Assembly: GCA_964440805.1 (NCBI GenBank) | Contig: CAYTTR010000002.1 | Location: forward strand, 58,181-122,180 | Length of the DNA stretch: 64,000 bases | Source: CAYTTR01 sp964440805 | Lineage (GTDB): Bacteria > Acidobacteriota > Aminicenantia > Aminicenantales > Aminicenantaceae | Reading direction: 5' to 3' | Part shown: positions 27,173 to 35,943 of the stretch, in pieces | Layout: each line of letters opens with the position of its first letter | How positions within the stretch are numbered: position 1 is the stretch's first letter | Made by a program: the position numbers and the translations under genes | The notes under the pieces: generated by a model | Told to the model about the DNA's origin: nothing | Seen by the model: the letters and a program-made list of their open reading frames with translations, nothing else | Database searches by the model: none

Positions 27173-27936
27173 CAAATGAAATCCCTTTTCCGGAAAACGA
27201 GAATGGCCAGAGCCAGGATGAAAGTGGTGTAGAAAAGAGCATAGAAAAGCGAGTAAAGGTATACTCCTGAGGAAATTGGCAGGTTATGAACGATTTCTGT
27301 TTTGAAATTGAAATTTTCCAGATCAGGGAGAAAAATGTAGAAAAACCGGGCGATGGCTCGGCCGGTCCCTGATTGAATTTTTTTAATAAGAGTTTCCAGG
27401 CCCCAGGAAAGATGTCCAATAAGATAAAAAGCAAGTGAGTAAAGGGAGCTCAAAATGGGAGTGGAAAAGCAGGAAAAAAGAATAGCCACAGCCGTGAGAA
27501 GGCAGAGTTCAAGGTAGATAAAAGCAATGGCCACCAGGAGTTTCCATTCTATGGAAAATGTATGGAAATAGAGTAGAACCAGAAAGATAAGGCTCATTAA
27601 GGTAATCATGATAAAAAGAGTCAGAAGTAAGCCAAGATATTTACCCAGGAGGAATTCATGGCGGTGCAGCGGTTTAGAAATGATGGTGAAAATAGTTTTT
27701 TTATCGATTTCCTTGTAAACCAGGCCGGTTCCAATCAGAATGGCCATCAGGGCGCCGAAAAGGGAAAGCGATGCCAACCCTACATCTTTAATGATTTTGA
27801 CCCGGTCGCCCACAGTCAATAAAGCCAGAAACCGGGAAAAACCGATGCAGATCGCGGCGAAAAATAAAAGAAGATAAAGGATTCTGTCCCTTATAGCTTC
27901 CCTGAATGTGTTTAAAGCAACTGCCTTTATTTTCAT
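27172..27936 (-). CDS. ABC-2 type transporter permease
   Basis: 254 residues with six hydrophobic helices. The N terminus 'KIKAVALNTFREAIRDRILYLL' is the standard ABC-2/YhgE-like beginning, followed by 'DVGLASLSLFGALMAILIGT' and an elbow segment 'TIISKPLHRHEFLLGKYLG'. It pairs with the ATPase at 27933-28850, overlapping it by four bases (ATGA). The substrate cannot be read from sequence. Confidence 0.9.
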   Translation of the reverse strand: MKIKAVALNTFREAIRDRILYLLLFFAAICIGFSRFLALLTVGDRVKIIKDVGLASLSLFGALMAILIGTGLVYKEIDKKTIFTIISKPLHRHEFLLGKYLGLLLTLFIMITLMSLIFLVLLYFHTFSIEWKLLVAIAFIYLELCLLTAVAILFSCFSTPILSSLYSLAFYLIGHLSWGLETLIKKIQSGTGRAIARFFYIFLPDLENFNFKTEIVHNLPISSGVYLYSLFYALFYTTFILALAILVFRKRDFI

Positions 27937-28850
27937 TTTCTCTTCACTAAATCAATAAAAAGATCTTCCAAGGTGGCTGTCCGGGGAATAAGGGAATGTA
28001 TTTTTGCTTTCTGGCTCCGGACAGTGTCAATTACTTGGTTCACTTTTTCATCCTGGTAAACTTTGATTAATGTTCTTCCCCCGTCAGTAGCCACGCATTC
28101 CCCGTATTTTTCCAAAAAGCCGGGTTCCACTCCGGAAAGAATGATTTCCGTAAAAAGGATTTTTTCCGATACCAAGTCTTGAAGTTTTCCCTGGTTTATC
28201 AAACTGCCCTGGATAATAATGGCTACCCGGTCACAGATCATCTCTATATCCTGAAGGATATGGGAGCAGAGAAAAACGGTCTTTCCTTCTTCTTTTAACC
28301 GGAGAATTATATCTCTTATCTCTTTCCGGCCGATGGGATCAAGCCCTCCTAAAGGCTCATCAAGAAAGATAAGAGAAGGATCGTTGATTAAAGCTTGAGC
28401 TAAGCCGATTCTCTGGAGCATTCCTCTGGAGAATTTTCTCAGCTGAAGATTTTCTGCCTGATCCAGCCCCACCAGCTTTAAAAGATGAGCGATCTTTTTT
28501 TCCCGGGTATTTTTGTTGAGGCCGAGAAGCTGACCGTAGAAGCGAAGAAATTCAGTTGCCGTCAGGTAATCGTAAAAATAAGGATTCTCGGGCAGGAATC
28601 CAATTTTTGCTTTGGCTTTAAGGGAAAGATGGGGAAGGTTAAAGAGTTTTATCTCACCTTGTGCGGGAAAAATCAACCCCAGAATGCATTTTAGGGTCAT
28701 GGTTTTTCCGGCCCCATTAGGTCCTAAATAGCCGAAGATTTCTCCTTCTTCTACAGAGAAAGTTATTCCCTTGAGGATTTTATTTTCACGAGGAATAAAA
28801 CCGGTTTTAAATGATTTGTGGAGCTCTGTTACTTCCAGGACATAACCCAT
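27933..28850 (-). CDS. ABC transporter ATP-binding protein
   Basis: 305 residues. Walker A GPNGAGKTM, Q-loop FLPENPYF, signature motif FSRGM (a variant of LSGGQ), Walker B LIFLDEPLGGLD and switch His in CSHIL. A C-terminal domain after residue 220 is of the CcmA/NatA type. First gene of the operon that runs through the permease, TPR protein and prepilin peptidase. AGGAAA precedes the ATG. Confidence 0.94.
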   Translation of the reverse strand: MGYVLEVTELHKSFKTGFIPRENKILKGITFSVEEGEIFGYLGPNGAGKTMTLKCILGLIFPAQGEIKLFNLPHLSLKAKAKIGFLPENPYFYDYLTATEFLRFYGQLLGLNKNTREKKIAHLLKLVGLDQAENLQLRKFSRGMLQRIGLAQALINDPSLIFLDEPLGGLDPIGRKEIRDIILRLKEEGKTVFLCSHILQDIEMICDRVAIIIQGSLINQGKLQDLVSEKILFTEIILSGVEPGFLEKYGECVATDGGRTLIKVYQDEKVNQVIDTVRSQKAKIHSLIPRTATLEDLFIDLVKRK

Positions 28851-28889
28851 CTTGTTTTCCTGATTTTTCCATTATAGTCAAATTTGCTT

Positions 28890-31241
28890 TTATTTCAATG
28901 TTTCTTGGAAAAGTTTGAATATTCTTTTGTACTCATCTGCCCAGGAAGAGGGACTGTTAAAAGAATGACCTTCAACAGGATAGATGGCTACTTCCCAGTT
29001 TTCTTTTCCCAACTCGATTAATCTTTGAACCAGGCGCACTGTGTCCTGAAAATGAACATTGTTGTCCACCATACCGTGACAAATGAGAAGAGCTCCTTTG
29101 AGCCCTTCAGCCAAATATATGGGCGAGCTTCTTTTATAGGCTTCAGGATCTTCATGAGGGCGGTTTAAGATGTCTACGGTATAGGAGGGATGATAATGAG
29201 CCCAGTCGGTAACCGGCCTGAGGGCTGCTCCGGCAGTAAAAACTTCAGGCTGGCTGAACATGGCCATTAAGGTAAGAAAACCGCCGTAACTTCCGCCGTA
29301 GACTCCGATGCGGTCCGGGGCTACTTCCAATTCTTCCACTAAAAAGAGAGCACCGACGACAATGTCATCCAGGTCTTTACCCCCCATATGTCGATAGACG
29401 GCTGTCCGGCAGTCCCGGCCATAGCCGGCACTTCCCCTGTAGTCTAGGTCCAGAACCACATAACCTTGTTCCATCAGGAAATTATGGAACATGTATTCCC
29501 GGTAATAGCTGCTCCAGCCCTTGTGAGCGTTCTGGAGATAGCCGGCACCGTGGATGAAAATTACCGCCGGTTTGGCAGGATGCCATTCCCGGGGTTTATA
29601 AAGCCGGGCATAAACTTCTGTTCCGTCCTGTGCCTTGTAAGTGATTACTTGAGGTTTGTGCCAGGAGTATGAACGGAACTTTTCTGTGGTGGATAAAGTC
29701 ATGGATTCGGCCCGAGCTCCTGCCCGATTGGGCTGTAAATAAATTTCCGGGGGATGGTTGGAGGATGAATACAGGCTGACAATAGTGGTTTCATCGGGAG
29801 AAATTACTACTGAATGTTGGCCTTCAAGAGTTGTTATTTTTGTCCTGGGTCCTCCTTCAGCCTTCATTATGTAAAGATGCCTTTCCCCTGGATGCTGTTC
29901 GTTTGAAACCAGATAGAAATGAGAGGCGTCATTGGACAATTGGGCTTGGTAAACCTCAAATTTACCTGAAGTAAGTTGTTTAATCGCTCCTTCTGGAGAG
30001 CAGCGGTAAAGATGAGCGAAGCCGTCTTTTTCCGATATGAAATAAAAATTCCGGCTGTCGGGAAACCACTTGACATTGGTGATTCCCAGATAGCCGACCC
30101 AGGCCTCATCATGGATATGGAAAAGGACTTTTGTTTTAGATGATTCCGGATCCAGAAGAAAAATCCATGAATCTTTTCTGTATTCTGTCCTGGCAGTTAA
30201 AAGGCAGTGCCGGCCGTCCGGGGACCAATGGATGGAGGAAGGATAGATATTTTCCTTTTCTATCCCCCAGTCAACCCAGGCAACTTCTCCGCTTTCTGTG
30301 TTCATAATTCCGGCTTTATATGTCCTGGGGATATGAGCGGCTTTAGTGTGAGAGGTGATGGTTTGGGTGTAACCTGAGCGGGTAACATAATCGGGTACAA
30401 TTGTTTCTTTTGACCCGGGAATTTCCTCGCTTAGAAAAAAAATGACTTTTTTTTCATCTGAAGTAATTTCAAAGTTATAAACCCTCTGTTCTTGGCTTAG
30501 GAAGAAGGGCTTTCTTCTTTTTTTGGCTGGTCCCAAGGATAGAGAAGAACGTCTGTTTTCCTGAATCCTGGGCTTTTGGAATTGTTGAAAAAGCTCAGTC
30601 TGTTGTTCTCTGTACCATTTAAGAATTTCGTCCGGTTTTTCCGTTTCAGGAGGGGACTTCCGGCTAAATGAGGTCATCTGCTGAAGAGAACCGTTTTCTA
30701 AAGAGAGGAGAAAAAGATTGTCTGAAGAAACAAAAGCTACTTTTTTTTGGTCATAGGAGAAGCCGGCGCTTATTACCGGCTCATCTGTAATAATAAGAGA
30801 AGTAATTTTCCCCGTTTCTACATCAAGAAGACTTATATCCCCGTCCCGCAGCAGCAGGGCTTGGGTTTGAGCCCGGTTATAAACCAGTCTTTGCCCGGCT
30901 CCAAAAGAAAACCTGGAATAGCGGCTCTCTTGAATTACCGGAGGCGATTGAAGCATGTCCTCGACTTTGATTTTCTGGAGGGTGAGGGAAGATTTTTCAA
31001 GTCGATAAAAGGCTGTTTCTTTCTCTCCAGGTTTTTTCCACTGGAAATAAAGAAACCGGCTGTCCACGGACCACATGGGTGTGGACGGCGATGAGCCGAC
31101 GAATTCTTCTCCCTGCATGATCAATTCGATGGTCAATCCTGATTCTTTTTCTTCAGCCGGTTTTTCAGAGGAAAAAGAAATTAGAACCAGAACAAGGTAA
31201 AAAATGACCAGGAATACTGTCCGTAATGACTTTATTTTCAT
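28890..31241 (-). CDS. S9 family peptidase (DPP-IV/prolyl oligopeptidase type), secreted
   Basis: About 783 residues. A signal peptide (residues 1-25) is followed by a beta-propeller with repeated 'W(S/F)PD(G/S)R' blades (SSIHWSPDGRHCLL, VKWFPDSRNFYFIS) and an alpha/beta-hydrolase domain. The nucleophile is in GVYGGSYGGF (Ser near residue 649), the acid in CHGMVDNNVHF and the histidine in EGHSFNSP. It should release dipeptides or cleave peptides in the periplasm. The ATG at 31241 follows GGAGGAG; the open frame continues upstream into a dispersed repeat and is not coding there. Confidence 0.93.
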   Translation of the reverse strand: MKIKSLRTVFLVIFYLVLVLISFSSEKPAEEKESGLTIELIMQGEEFVGSSPSTPMWSVDSRFLYFQWKKPGEKETAFYRLEKSSLTLQKIKVEDMLQSPPVIQESRYSRFSFGAGQRLVYNRAQTQALLLRDGDISLLDVETGKITSLIITDEPVISAGFSYDQKKVAFVSSDNLFLLSLENGSLQQMTSFSRKSPPETEKPDEILKWYREQQTELFQQFQKPRIQENRRSSLSLGPAKKRRKPFFLSQEQRVYNFEITSDEKKVIFFLSEEIPGSKETIVPDYVTRSGYTQTITSHTKAAHIPRTYKAGIMNTESGEVAWVDWGIEKENIYPSSIHWSPDGRHCLLTARTEYRKDSWIFLLDPESSKTKVLFHIHDEAWVGYLGITNVKWFPDSRNFYFISEKDGFAHLYRCSPEGAIKQLTSGKFEVYQAQLSNDASHFYLVSNEQHPGERHLYIMKAEGGPRTKITTLEGQHSVVISPDETTIVSLYSSSNHPPEIYLQPNRAGARAESMTLSTTEKFRSYSWHKPQVITYKAQDGTEVYARLYKPREWHPAKPAVIFIHGAGYLQNAHKGWSSYYREYMFHNFLMEQGYVVLDLDYRGSAGYGRDCRTAVYRHMGGKDLDDIVVGALFLVEELEVAPDRIGVYGGSYGGFLTLMAMFSQPEVFTAGAALRPVTDWAHYHPSYTVDILNRPHEDPEAYKRSSPIYLAEGLKGALLICHGMVDNNVHFQDTVRLVQRLIELGKENWEVAIYPVEGHSFNSPSSWADEYKRIFKLFQETLK

Positions 31242-31267
31242 AATTTCTCCTCCATAAAATAAATTAT

Positions 31268-31370
31268 CTTGAAAATAACAAAAATAGTCCATTTCGTCTA
31301 TCTTGTCTATCTGGTTTATCTGGCCTGGATAGGGCGAGAAAAGCGAGACGGGCGAGACGAGCGAGAAAAG
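31268..31370. repeat. Quasi-periodic dispersed repeat, copy 1
   Basis: The tract reads CTTGAAAATAAC, then AGTCC and GTCTATCTTGTCTATCTGG, then a run of GCGAGA, GACGG and GCGAGACGAG words. The reverse complement of 61331-61418 matches it over most of its length, and 55725-55815 is a more diverged copy in the same orientation. It lies just upstream of the S9 peptidase start. Confidence 0.7.
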
Positions 31371-31398
31371 TTAAGTTGCTTTTCTCAGGTGATATTTA

Positions 31399-31959
31399 TT
31401 AGTCGGGAACCACATGATTCAAGGTGTCGGGATCAACGGTTATATAAAAATCGCTTCCTAAGTAGCAGAGAGGAAGTATTTTCTTGGGATTTAAAACACC
31501 GTTATCAGTGAAAGCCTTGTCTTCTTGGTGGACAGCCAGAACTTCGCCCACGAAAAGATCATGATCGCCGTAGGCTCTTACTTCAACCAGGCGGCATTCA
31601 AAAGCGGCATATGCTTCTTTCAGAACAGGGCTCTGGATAACCTTAGCCGGGGAGAGTTTTACCTGGAATTCTTTGATTTTATCCCTGTCATATCCGGAAA
31701 TGCGGCCCATCTGGGCAGAAAGTTTGATCTGTTTGGTAGCCAAAAAATTTACCGTAAATTCTCGAGCTTCGGTAATTATATTATGTGTTTTTCTTTTTTT
31801 GGCTACACAAACTCCGAACAGGGGTGGACTGAAAGAAAGAGCGGTATGCCAAGCACAACTCATGAAATTAATGGTTTTTCCGGATTGAGCGCCTATTACA
31901 GCCACCGGATAAGGATAAAAATATTGAAACTTTTTTATTTCAGTGGATATTTTTTTCAT
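31399..31959 (-). CDS. Flavin reductase-like FMN-binding split-barrel protein
   Basis: 186 residues of the flavin reductase-like family: 'YPYPVAVIGAQ', 'NFMSCAWHTALSFSPPLFGV', 'TREFTVNFLA'-type core and a C-terminal 'GDHDLFVGEVLAVH'. These proteins bind FMN in a split barrel and transfer electrons from NAD(P)H or act as FMN carriers. AGGAGA precedes the ATG. It is 29 bases downstream of the ferritin-like gene on the same strand, so electron delivery for iron reduction or release is a natural guess. Confidence 0.85.
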   Translation of the reverse strand: MKKISTEIKKFQYFYPYPVAVIGAQSGKTINFMSCAWHTALSFSPPLFGVCVAKKRKTHNIITEAREFTVNFLATKQIKLSAQMGRISGYDRDKIKEFQVKLSPAKVIQSPVLKEAYAAFECRLVEVRAYGDHDLFVGEVLAVHQEDKAFTDNGVLNPKKILPLCYLGSDFYITVDPDTLNHVVPD

Positions 31960-31988
31960 GATACATTCTCCTGCAAATAAAATAAAAG

Positions 31989-32969
31989 TTAATGAAGACC
32001 CTTTATTTTTCTGGCATTTTTAAGCAGCCATTCCTGAGTGAAGAGGTGTTCTCTGTTTTGGCCTAAGTGGAGGTTTAACTGGTCTTTTATTTCTCCTGCT
32101 GGCAGCAAAGAAATCAATTCCTCATATATTTCAATCAGGGTTTTTTCGGCGGGGACTAAAGTTTCAAGAGTACTGAGCCGGTCTTTGCCGGGATAAGAAG
32201 AAGGCATGGGCTGAGTGCTTCTTTCAACTCCATTTTTATCCACTTTTACCTTTTCTATTCTTATAACATCCCCCATTTTTATCAGGATACCTGCATTTTT
32301 GTCCCAATGCCTCATATGATCTATTGAATTCTTGAACAAGCGCTGGCTGAGGTCCTGGTGGTTGCTGAAAAGCATGACATACTTTAGATAACGGTGCATG
32401 AGTTCGTTTTCCATCCGGGTTATCCGGTGGAGCAGCTGAACCTTCTTTTTTTCTTCCGCTTGAGGATTTGGTTGATAGCAAAGAGTTTCTTCCGCTCCAT
32501 CTTTTCGTAAAGAAGATATCATGGCTTCAAACTGGCGGGAATGACGGACTTCATCATAGGAAATGTTCCAAACCATGTTTTCGATTTCAGGAAAAGCTTT
32601 TTCCTTGAATTCAGCCTCCTGATAAAGGGCCGTAACCAGGTCTTCCGTTTTTTTGTCTCTCTCAAGGTTTTCAATTATTTTGGGGAAACGAATGACTTCA
32701 TCAGTCCGGAAAGAGGGAAGGCCGCCCATCTGAGAAATGATGATGCCCAATTGAAGGGCATGGTACATTTCGTCAATCCCTATCTGAATTGTTTGAGCCC
32801 GGATGTCGGTCAGGTTCTTCATGACCGGATCTTGATAAAAGAATTTACCTTTGGGCATAGAATAAGCATGGATGATATATTCAAAGCTGACTGCCCATTC
32901 GTGTTCCAAGGCGGTATTTAAAAGCTCGAGAGCTTCCTCCTTGTTTTCCACTCTAATTATTTTTTTCAT
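31989..32969 (-). CDS. Two-domain ferritin-like protein
   Basis: 326 residues forming two tandem four-helix ferritin-like domains. The first (about 8-165) has a full set of di-iron ligands: Glu in HEWAVSFEY, E..H in DEMYHALQLG, a Glu in the third helix, and E..H in DEVRHSRQFE. The second (about 180-320) has ENELMHRYLK, HMRH, EKTLIEIYEEL and NREHLF, a less regular but plausible second site. GGAGGAACC precedes the ATG at 32969. Iron storage, oxygen or peroxide detoxification are the usual roles of this fold. It is co-directional with the flavin reductase-like gene. Confidence 0.82.
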   Translation of the reverse strand: MKKIIRVENKEEALELLNTALEHEWAVSFEYIIHAYSMPKGKFFYQDPVMKNLTDIRAQTIQIGIDEMYHALQLGIIISQMGGLPSFRTDEVIRFPKIIENLERDKKTEDLVTALYQEAEFKEKAFPEIENMVWNISYDEVRHSRQFEAMISSLRKDGAEETLCYQPNPQAEEKKKVQLLHRITRMENELMHRYLKYVMLFSNHQDLSQRLFKNSIDHMRHWDKNAGILIKMGDVIRIEKVKVDKNGVERSTQPMPSSYPGKDRLSTLETLVPAEKTLIEIYEELISLLPAGEIKDQLNLHLGQNREHLFTQEWLLKNARKIKGLH

Positions 32970-33160
32970 GGTTCCTCCAAAACCTGGAAGTTTCCTATGA
33001 TTATAGGTTTTTTTGATGGAATTGAAAAGAGAGGAAAAAAGATGAGCTAAAGTCACCCCCAAATTCACCGGATAAGGTGATTGAATTCTATCGGCTTGCT
33101 TGTCAATATATATAGGAAGTTAGATATTTAGATCTTTTGCCCAAAGGCGTTCAAGGTTTG

Positions 33161-33186
33161 AAAAGGGAGGGGGGTCCTCCTCTCCC
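33161..33186 (-). terminator. Rho-independent terminator of the metallophosphatase gene
   Basis: On the minus strand GGGAGAGG (33186-33179) pairs with CCCCTCCC (33172-33165), followed by TTTT at 33164-33161. It lies 9 bases after the stop codon. Confidence 0.65.
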
Positions 33187-33194
33187 GCTCCCCC

Positions 33195-34256
33195 TTACTC
33201 GGGAATTTTCTTCTTTCTTCCAAGAGTTTCCTTAAGGCAAGACTCCAGAAGGCTCTCCTGATAAATTAGTCGTTTAAAGGAATTTTTTTCCCATTTGACC
33301 AGGCGAATCCATCCATCTTCGATTTCCAGGCAAGTTATCCCGTTGGTGTAGCCGCAGCAGCCGTCATTGAAATAGCAAGGGAGAGGATTGGGTTCAAAGG
33401 TTGGAGGAGGAATCCCTCCAGTTTTCTTAAGAATTTTTCCTATTTCCTTCTTTACTTCAATTAAGTCATTCTCGAGTTTCTGTGGTGATTCAGGAGAGGT
33501 GGCGGCCAGGAGTTTTTCCAACTGTTCTTTTTCCCTTGTTAGTCTTGAGTAGTGGGTGTGGGAGGCAAAAACAGCCCGGTGAGTATGGCCGCAAATAAGA
33601 ATAGTTTTGTTTTTTTTGGACCACGAGTAATATTGTTTTTCCAGATCATTCCGGATGGCCGGATTTTCTGCCGGGCCGTCTATTCCAATATTAAATATCT
33701 TCTGGATTGTTTTCCAAATGAATTTGACCGCCCAGCGGCTGATTTTCCAGGCTTTATCATCAAAAAAACGGCCTTGATGCCCGTGGATTAAAAAAATATG
33801 TTCTCCCAAGCAAAGGCCTTCTCTGAAATCTACATTCCGGAAGATATGGTCCTGTTGAGACTTGAGAGATTTCTGGAAGCTCTTTAAAGAGACTTCTTTA
33901 TCGTGATTTCCATAAACTCTAATTATTTTCCCCCGGGAATCGGTAAGAGACAGAGCGATTTCTTTTTTTAGAATTTTTCCGTATTTTGACAGAATCTGAT
34001 CGAAACGGTTTTCCCAGAGTTCCTCGTTATCTCCAACCAAAAGCAGACGAAATCCTCTTTCCTGGTAGTAACAAAGAGCCTTGTCATAAAGAGAGGCATT
34101 CTTGCGAAAATCATCAGCCGGGCTGCCATCACCTTTGTGGTGGTCGGAGAATATTACACAGGAGTCTTTATGGGGATTAAAAGGAATCAGATTTTCTGGC
34201 CAGGAAGCATTCCGGCGGACTTGGGAAAATTTCTTGGCCATCCTTTTGCTGGACAT
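33195..34256 (-). CDS. Calcineurin-like metallophosphoesterase
   Basis: About 353 residues. All five metal-binding blocks are present in order: FSDHHKGDG, GDNEELW, YGNHDKE, IHGHQG and CGHTH. These bind two metal ions for phosphoester hydrolysis. The N-terminal extension and the insertion after GHQG (helical, lysine-rich) are not assigned. The length and lack of a signal peptide fit a cytoplasmic enzyme of the UDP-2,3-diacylglucosamine hydrolase/MPP type. The substrate is unknown. AAAGGG precedes the ATG. Confidence 0.85.
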   Translation of the reverse strand: MSSKRMAKKFSQVRRNASWPENLIPFNPHKDSCVIFSDHHKGDGSPADDFRKNASLYDKALCYYQERGFRLLLVGDNEELWENRFDQILSKYGKILKKEIALSLTDSRGKIIRVYGNHDKEVSLKSFQKSLKSQQDHIFRNVDFREGLCLGEHIFLIHGHQGRFFDDKAWKISRWAVKFIWKTIQKIFNIGIDGPAENPAIRNDLEKQYYSWSKKNKTILICGHTHRAVFASHTHYSRLTREKEQLEKLLAATSPESPQKLENDLIEVKKEIGKILKKTGGIPPPTFEPNPLPCYFNDGCCGYTNGITCLEIEDGWIRLVKWEKNSFKRLIYQESLLESCLKETLGRKKKIPE

Positions 34257-34293
34257 GATATTCCCTTTCAAAAAAATTCATTATAACAAATTA

Positions 34294-34593
34294 GGGGACG
34301 TTTCCCAAAAGGACACTCCTTCTCCTGAATAAATTCATTAATTTCGTTTATTGGTTTGTCTTGTTTGTTTCGTTTTTATTCCAGACTTGGTCCGGAATCA
34401 AGTTCTTAATTTGTTTTAGTTGGCTTTTTATAATTTCCATTCATCGCGGGTGGTGAAACCGCCATGGGGAATTAGTTTGAATATGCTCTTTCATCCAATG
34501 GTTTCACCCCCACGAAACGGAAGAGAACCAGGGTAGAGAAAAATGAGACTTTACTTGCCCTGGGGAAGGGGTGTCCCTTTGGGGAACGTCCCC
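34294..34593. repeat. REP-like inverted repeat pair (site B), 300-bp element
   Basis: The left arm 34294-34325 and the right arm 34562-34593 are inverted copies of the same unit found at 181 and 63887; the left arm has several mismatches. The interior holds a quasi-periodic tract (34330-34380), a GGTCCGGAAT half-element, and a core at 34441-34520 that includes a hairpin between GGTGAAACC and GGTTTCACC. The element fills the gap between the divergent metallophosphatase and agmatinase genes. Confidence 0.75.
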
Positions 34594-34608
34594 TGTTTAT
34601 TGTATAAT
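34579..34608 (+). promoter_or_regulatory. Predicted agmatinase promoter overlapping the REP right arm
   Basis: A perfect TATAAT lies at 34603-34608. With an 18-base spacer the -35 would be TTGGGG at 34579-34584, which is inside the REP-like arm. The ribosome site AAGGAGG at 34622 follows at a suitable distance. Confidence 0.45.
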
Positions 34609-34633
34609 GATTCATCACTACAAGGAGGATGAG

Positions 34634-35491
34634 ATGACTGATTTTGGTGGTGCGTTGAGAAAGAATGGAGATTATGATTTTGCTTTGATTGGAGTGCCTT
34701 TTGACGGGAAATCAAGTTATTTAAAAGGAACAGCAAAAGCTCCTCTGGTCATCAGGGAAGCATCAACCAGTCTGGCTATTAATGCCTGGACAGAAACAGG
34801 AATAAATCTGGAGGAAGAAACGGTTTTTGTTGATTTAGGGGATATAGATGTTTCTGGAAATTACAGTGAAATTTCACCCCGGATTGAGGAAAAGGTATTC
34901 GAAGTATGCCGGAGAGGAGCGGTTCCGGTTATCCTGGGAGGAGATCATTCCATATCTTTTCCTGCAGTTAGGGGAGCGGCTAAGATTTTCCCGCATCTTG
35001 ATATACTTCATTTCGATGCCCATCCGGATCTCTACAACGAACTTTACGGGGATCCTTATTCTCATGCCTGTCCCTTCAGCCGGATAATGGAGGAAAAACT
35101 GGCGGAAAATCTAATTCAGGTTGGAGTAAGAGCTGTAGTAGATGAACACAGAAGAAATGCCTCCCGGTTTAAAGTGAAGATGATTGAAATGAAAGAACTT
35201 GGAAACCTCCCTGCTCTTTCTTTTTCCAATCCTCTTTATATTTCTTTTGATATAGATGTTCTTGACCCGGCTTTTGCTCCTGGAGTTTCTCATCATGAGC
35301 CCGGCGGTCTTACCACCAGAGAAGCAATCCAGCTCATCCATTCCCTGCAGGCTGAAATTGTGGCCATTGATTTAGTTGAGGTCAATCCTTCGAGGGATCA
35401 TTCGGGGATAACTGCCGCGGCTGCTGTAAAGATAATAATGGAAATCATGGGAAAAGCATTGTTGGGAAAGAGAAAAAAGTATAGAAAATAA
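34634..35491 (+). CDS. speB: Agmatinase/arginase-family ureohydrolase
   Basis: 285 residues. The binuclear manganese motifs are complete: GGDHSIS, HFDAHPDLY and SFDIDVLDPAFAPG, plus the closing DLVEVNPSRD. The closest functional reading is agmatinase, which makes putrescine and urea from agmatine; other ureohydrolases cannot be excluded. The ATG at 34634 has a strong AAGGAGG. Together with speD at 395-850 it represents polyamine synthesis. The last 94 bases overlap the opposite-strand gene at 35398-35943. Confidence 0.86.
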   Translation: MTDFGGALRKNGDYDFALIGVPFDGKSSYLKGTAKAPLVIREASTSLAINAWTETGINLEEETVFVDLGDIDVSGNYSEISPRIEEKVFEVCRRGAVPVILGGDHSISFPAVRGAAKIFPHLDILHFDAHPDLYNELYGDPYSHACPFSRIMEEKLAENLIQVGVRAVVDEHRRNASRFKVKMIEMKELGNLPALSFSNPLYISFDIDVLDPAFAPGVSHHEPGGLTTREAIQLIHSLQAEIVAIDLVEVNPSRDHSGITAAAAVKIIMEIMGKALLGKRKKYRK

Positions 35492-35943
35492 TTATCTCTA
35501 AGATATCTTAATTTGAGTTTGTTGAGTTTATAAGGGTTGTTTAGTTTCTTGCTGTCTACATCAAGGACTCCCCATACATTACCCTTCTCGTCAAATAGAG
35601 GCACCACAATTTCCGAATTGGAACGGCTGTCGCAGGCGATATGGCCGGGGAACTTATGGACATCAGGAACAATAAGAGTTTTTTCTCTGAGTATTCCGGC
35701 CCAGCCCACTCCTTTGTGTTTCTCAAGAATTTGACAGGCCACAAAGCCTTGATAAGGGCCAACTACCAGTTCCTCCTGCTGAAGAAGATAAAATCCGGTC
35801 CAGAAAAAATGAGGTAATTTATTATGAAGGAGAGCACAAACAGTAGCCATTTGAGAGACAAGATTAGGAGACTTGGCTAAAAGCTCTTTCAACTGAATGA
35901 ATAGCCTCTGGTATTGTTTTTCAAGATTTGAAAAAGTGTTCAT
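35398..35943 (-). CDS. msrC: Free methionine-R-sulfoxide reductase-like GAF protein with aberrant C terminus
   Basis: 181 residues. Residues 1-131 match fRMsr: WTGFYLLQQEELVVGPYQG, 'FPGHIACDSRSNSEIVVPL' and WGVLDVDS. Cys70 and Cys104 correspond to two of the three known catalytic or resolving cysteines; the middle one (in GVCGTA of the E. coli enzyme) is replaced in GVGWAG. After residue 131 the family ends in a final helix, but here the frame reads KKLNNPYKLNKLK from a low-complexity tract and then antisense into the agmatinase gene. The C terminus therefore looks eroded by repeat DNA, and activity is uncertain. Confidence 0.72.
   Translation of the reverse strand: MNTFSNLEKQYQRLFIQLKELLAKSPNLVSQMATVCALLHNKLPHFFWTGFYLLQQEELVVGPYQGFVACQILEKHKGVGWAGILREKTLIVPDVHKFPGHIACDSRSNSEIVVPLFDEKGNVWGVLDVDSKKLNNPYKLNKLKLRYLRDNYFLYFFLFPNNAFPMISIIIFTAAAAVIPE
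35511..35553. repeat. Quasi-periodic tract at the end of the fRMsr-like gene
   Basis: GAGTTTGTTGAGTTTATAAG followed by GGTTGTTTAGTTTC repeats short TTTG/GTTTA words, like 34330-34380 in the same orientation. It encodes residues about 130-144 of the fRMsr-like protein on the other strand. Confidence 0.45.

Noticed and set aside
31242..31292. N-terminal extension of the S9 peptidase
   Set aside because: It is encoded by the dispersed repeat and lies upstream of a good ribosome site and signal peptide start at 31241.
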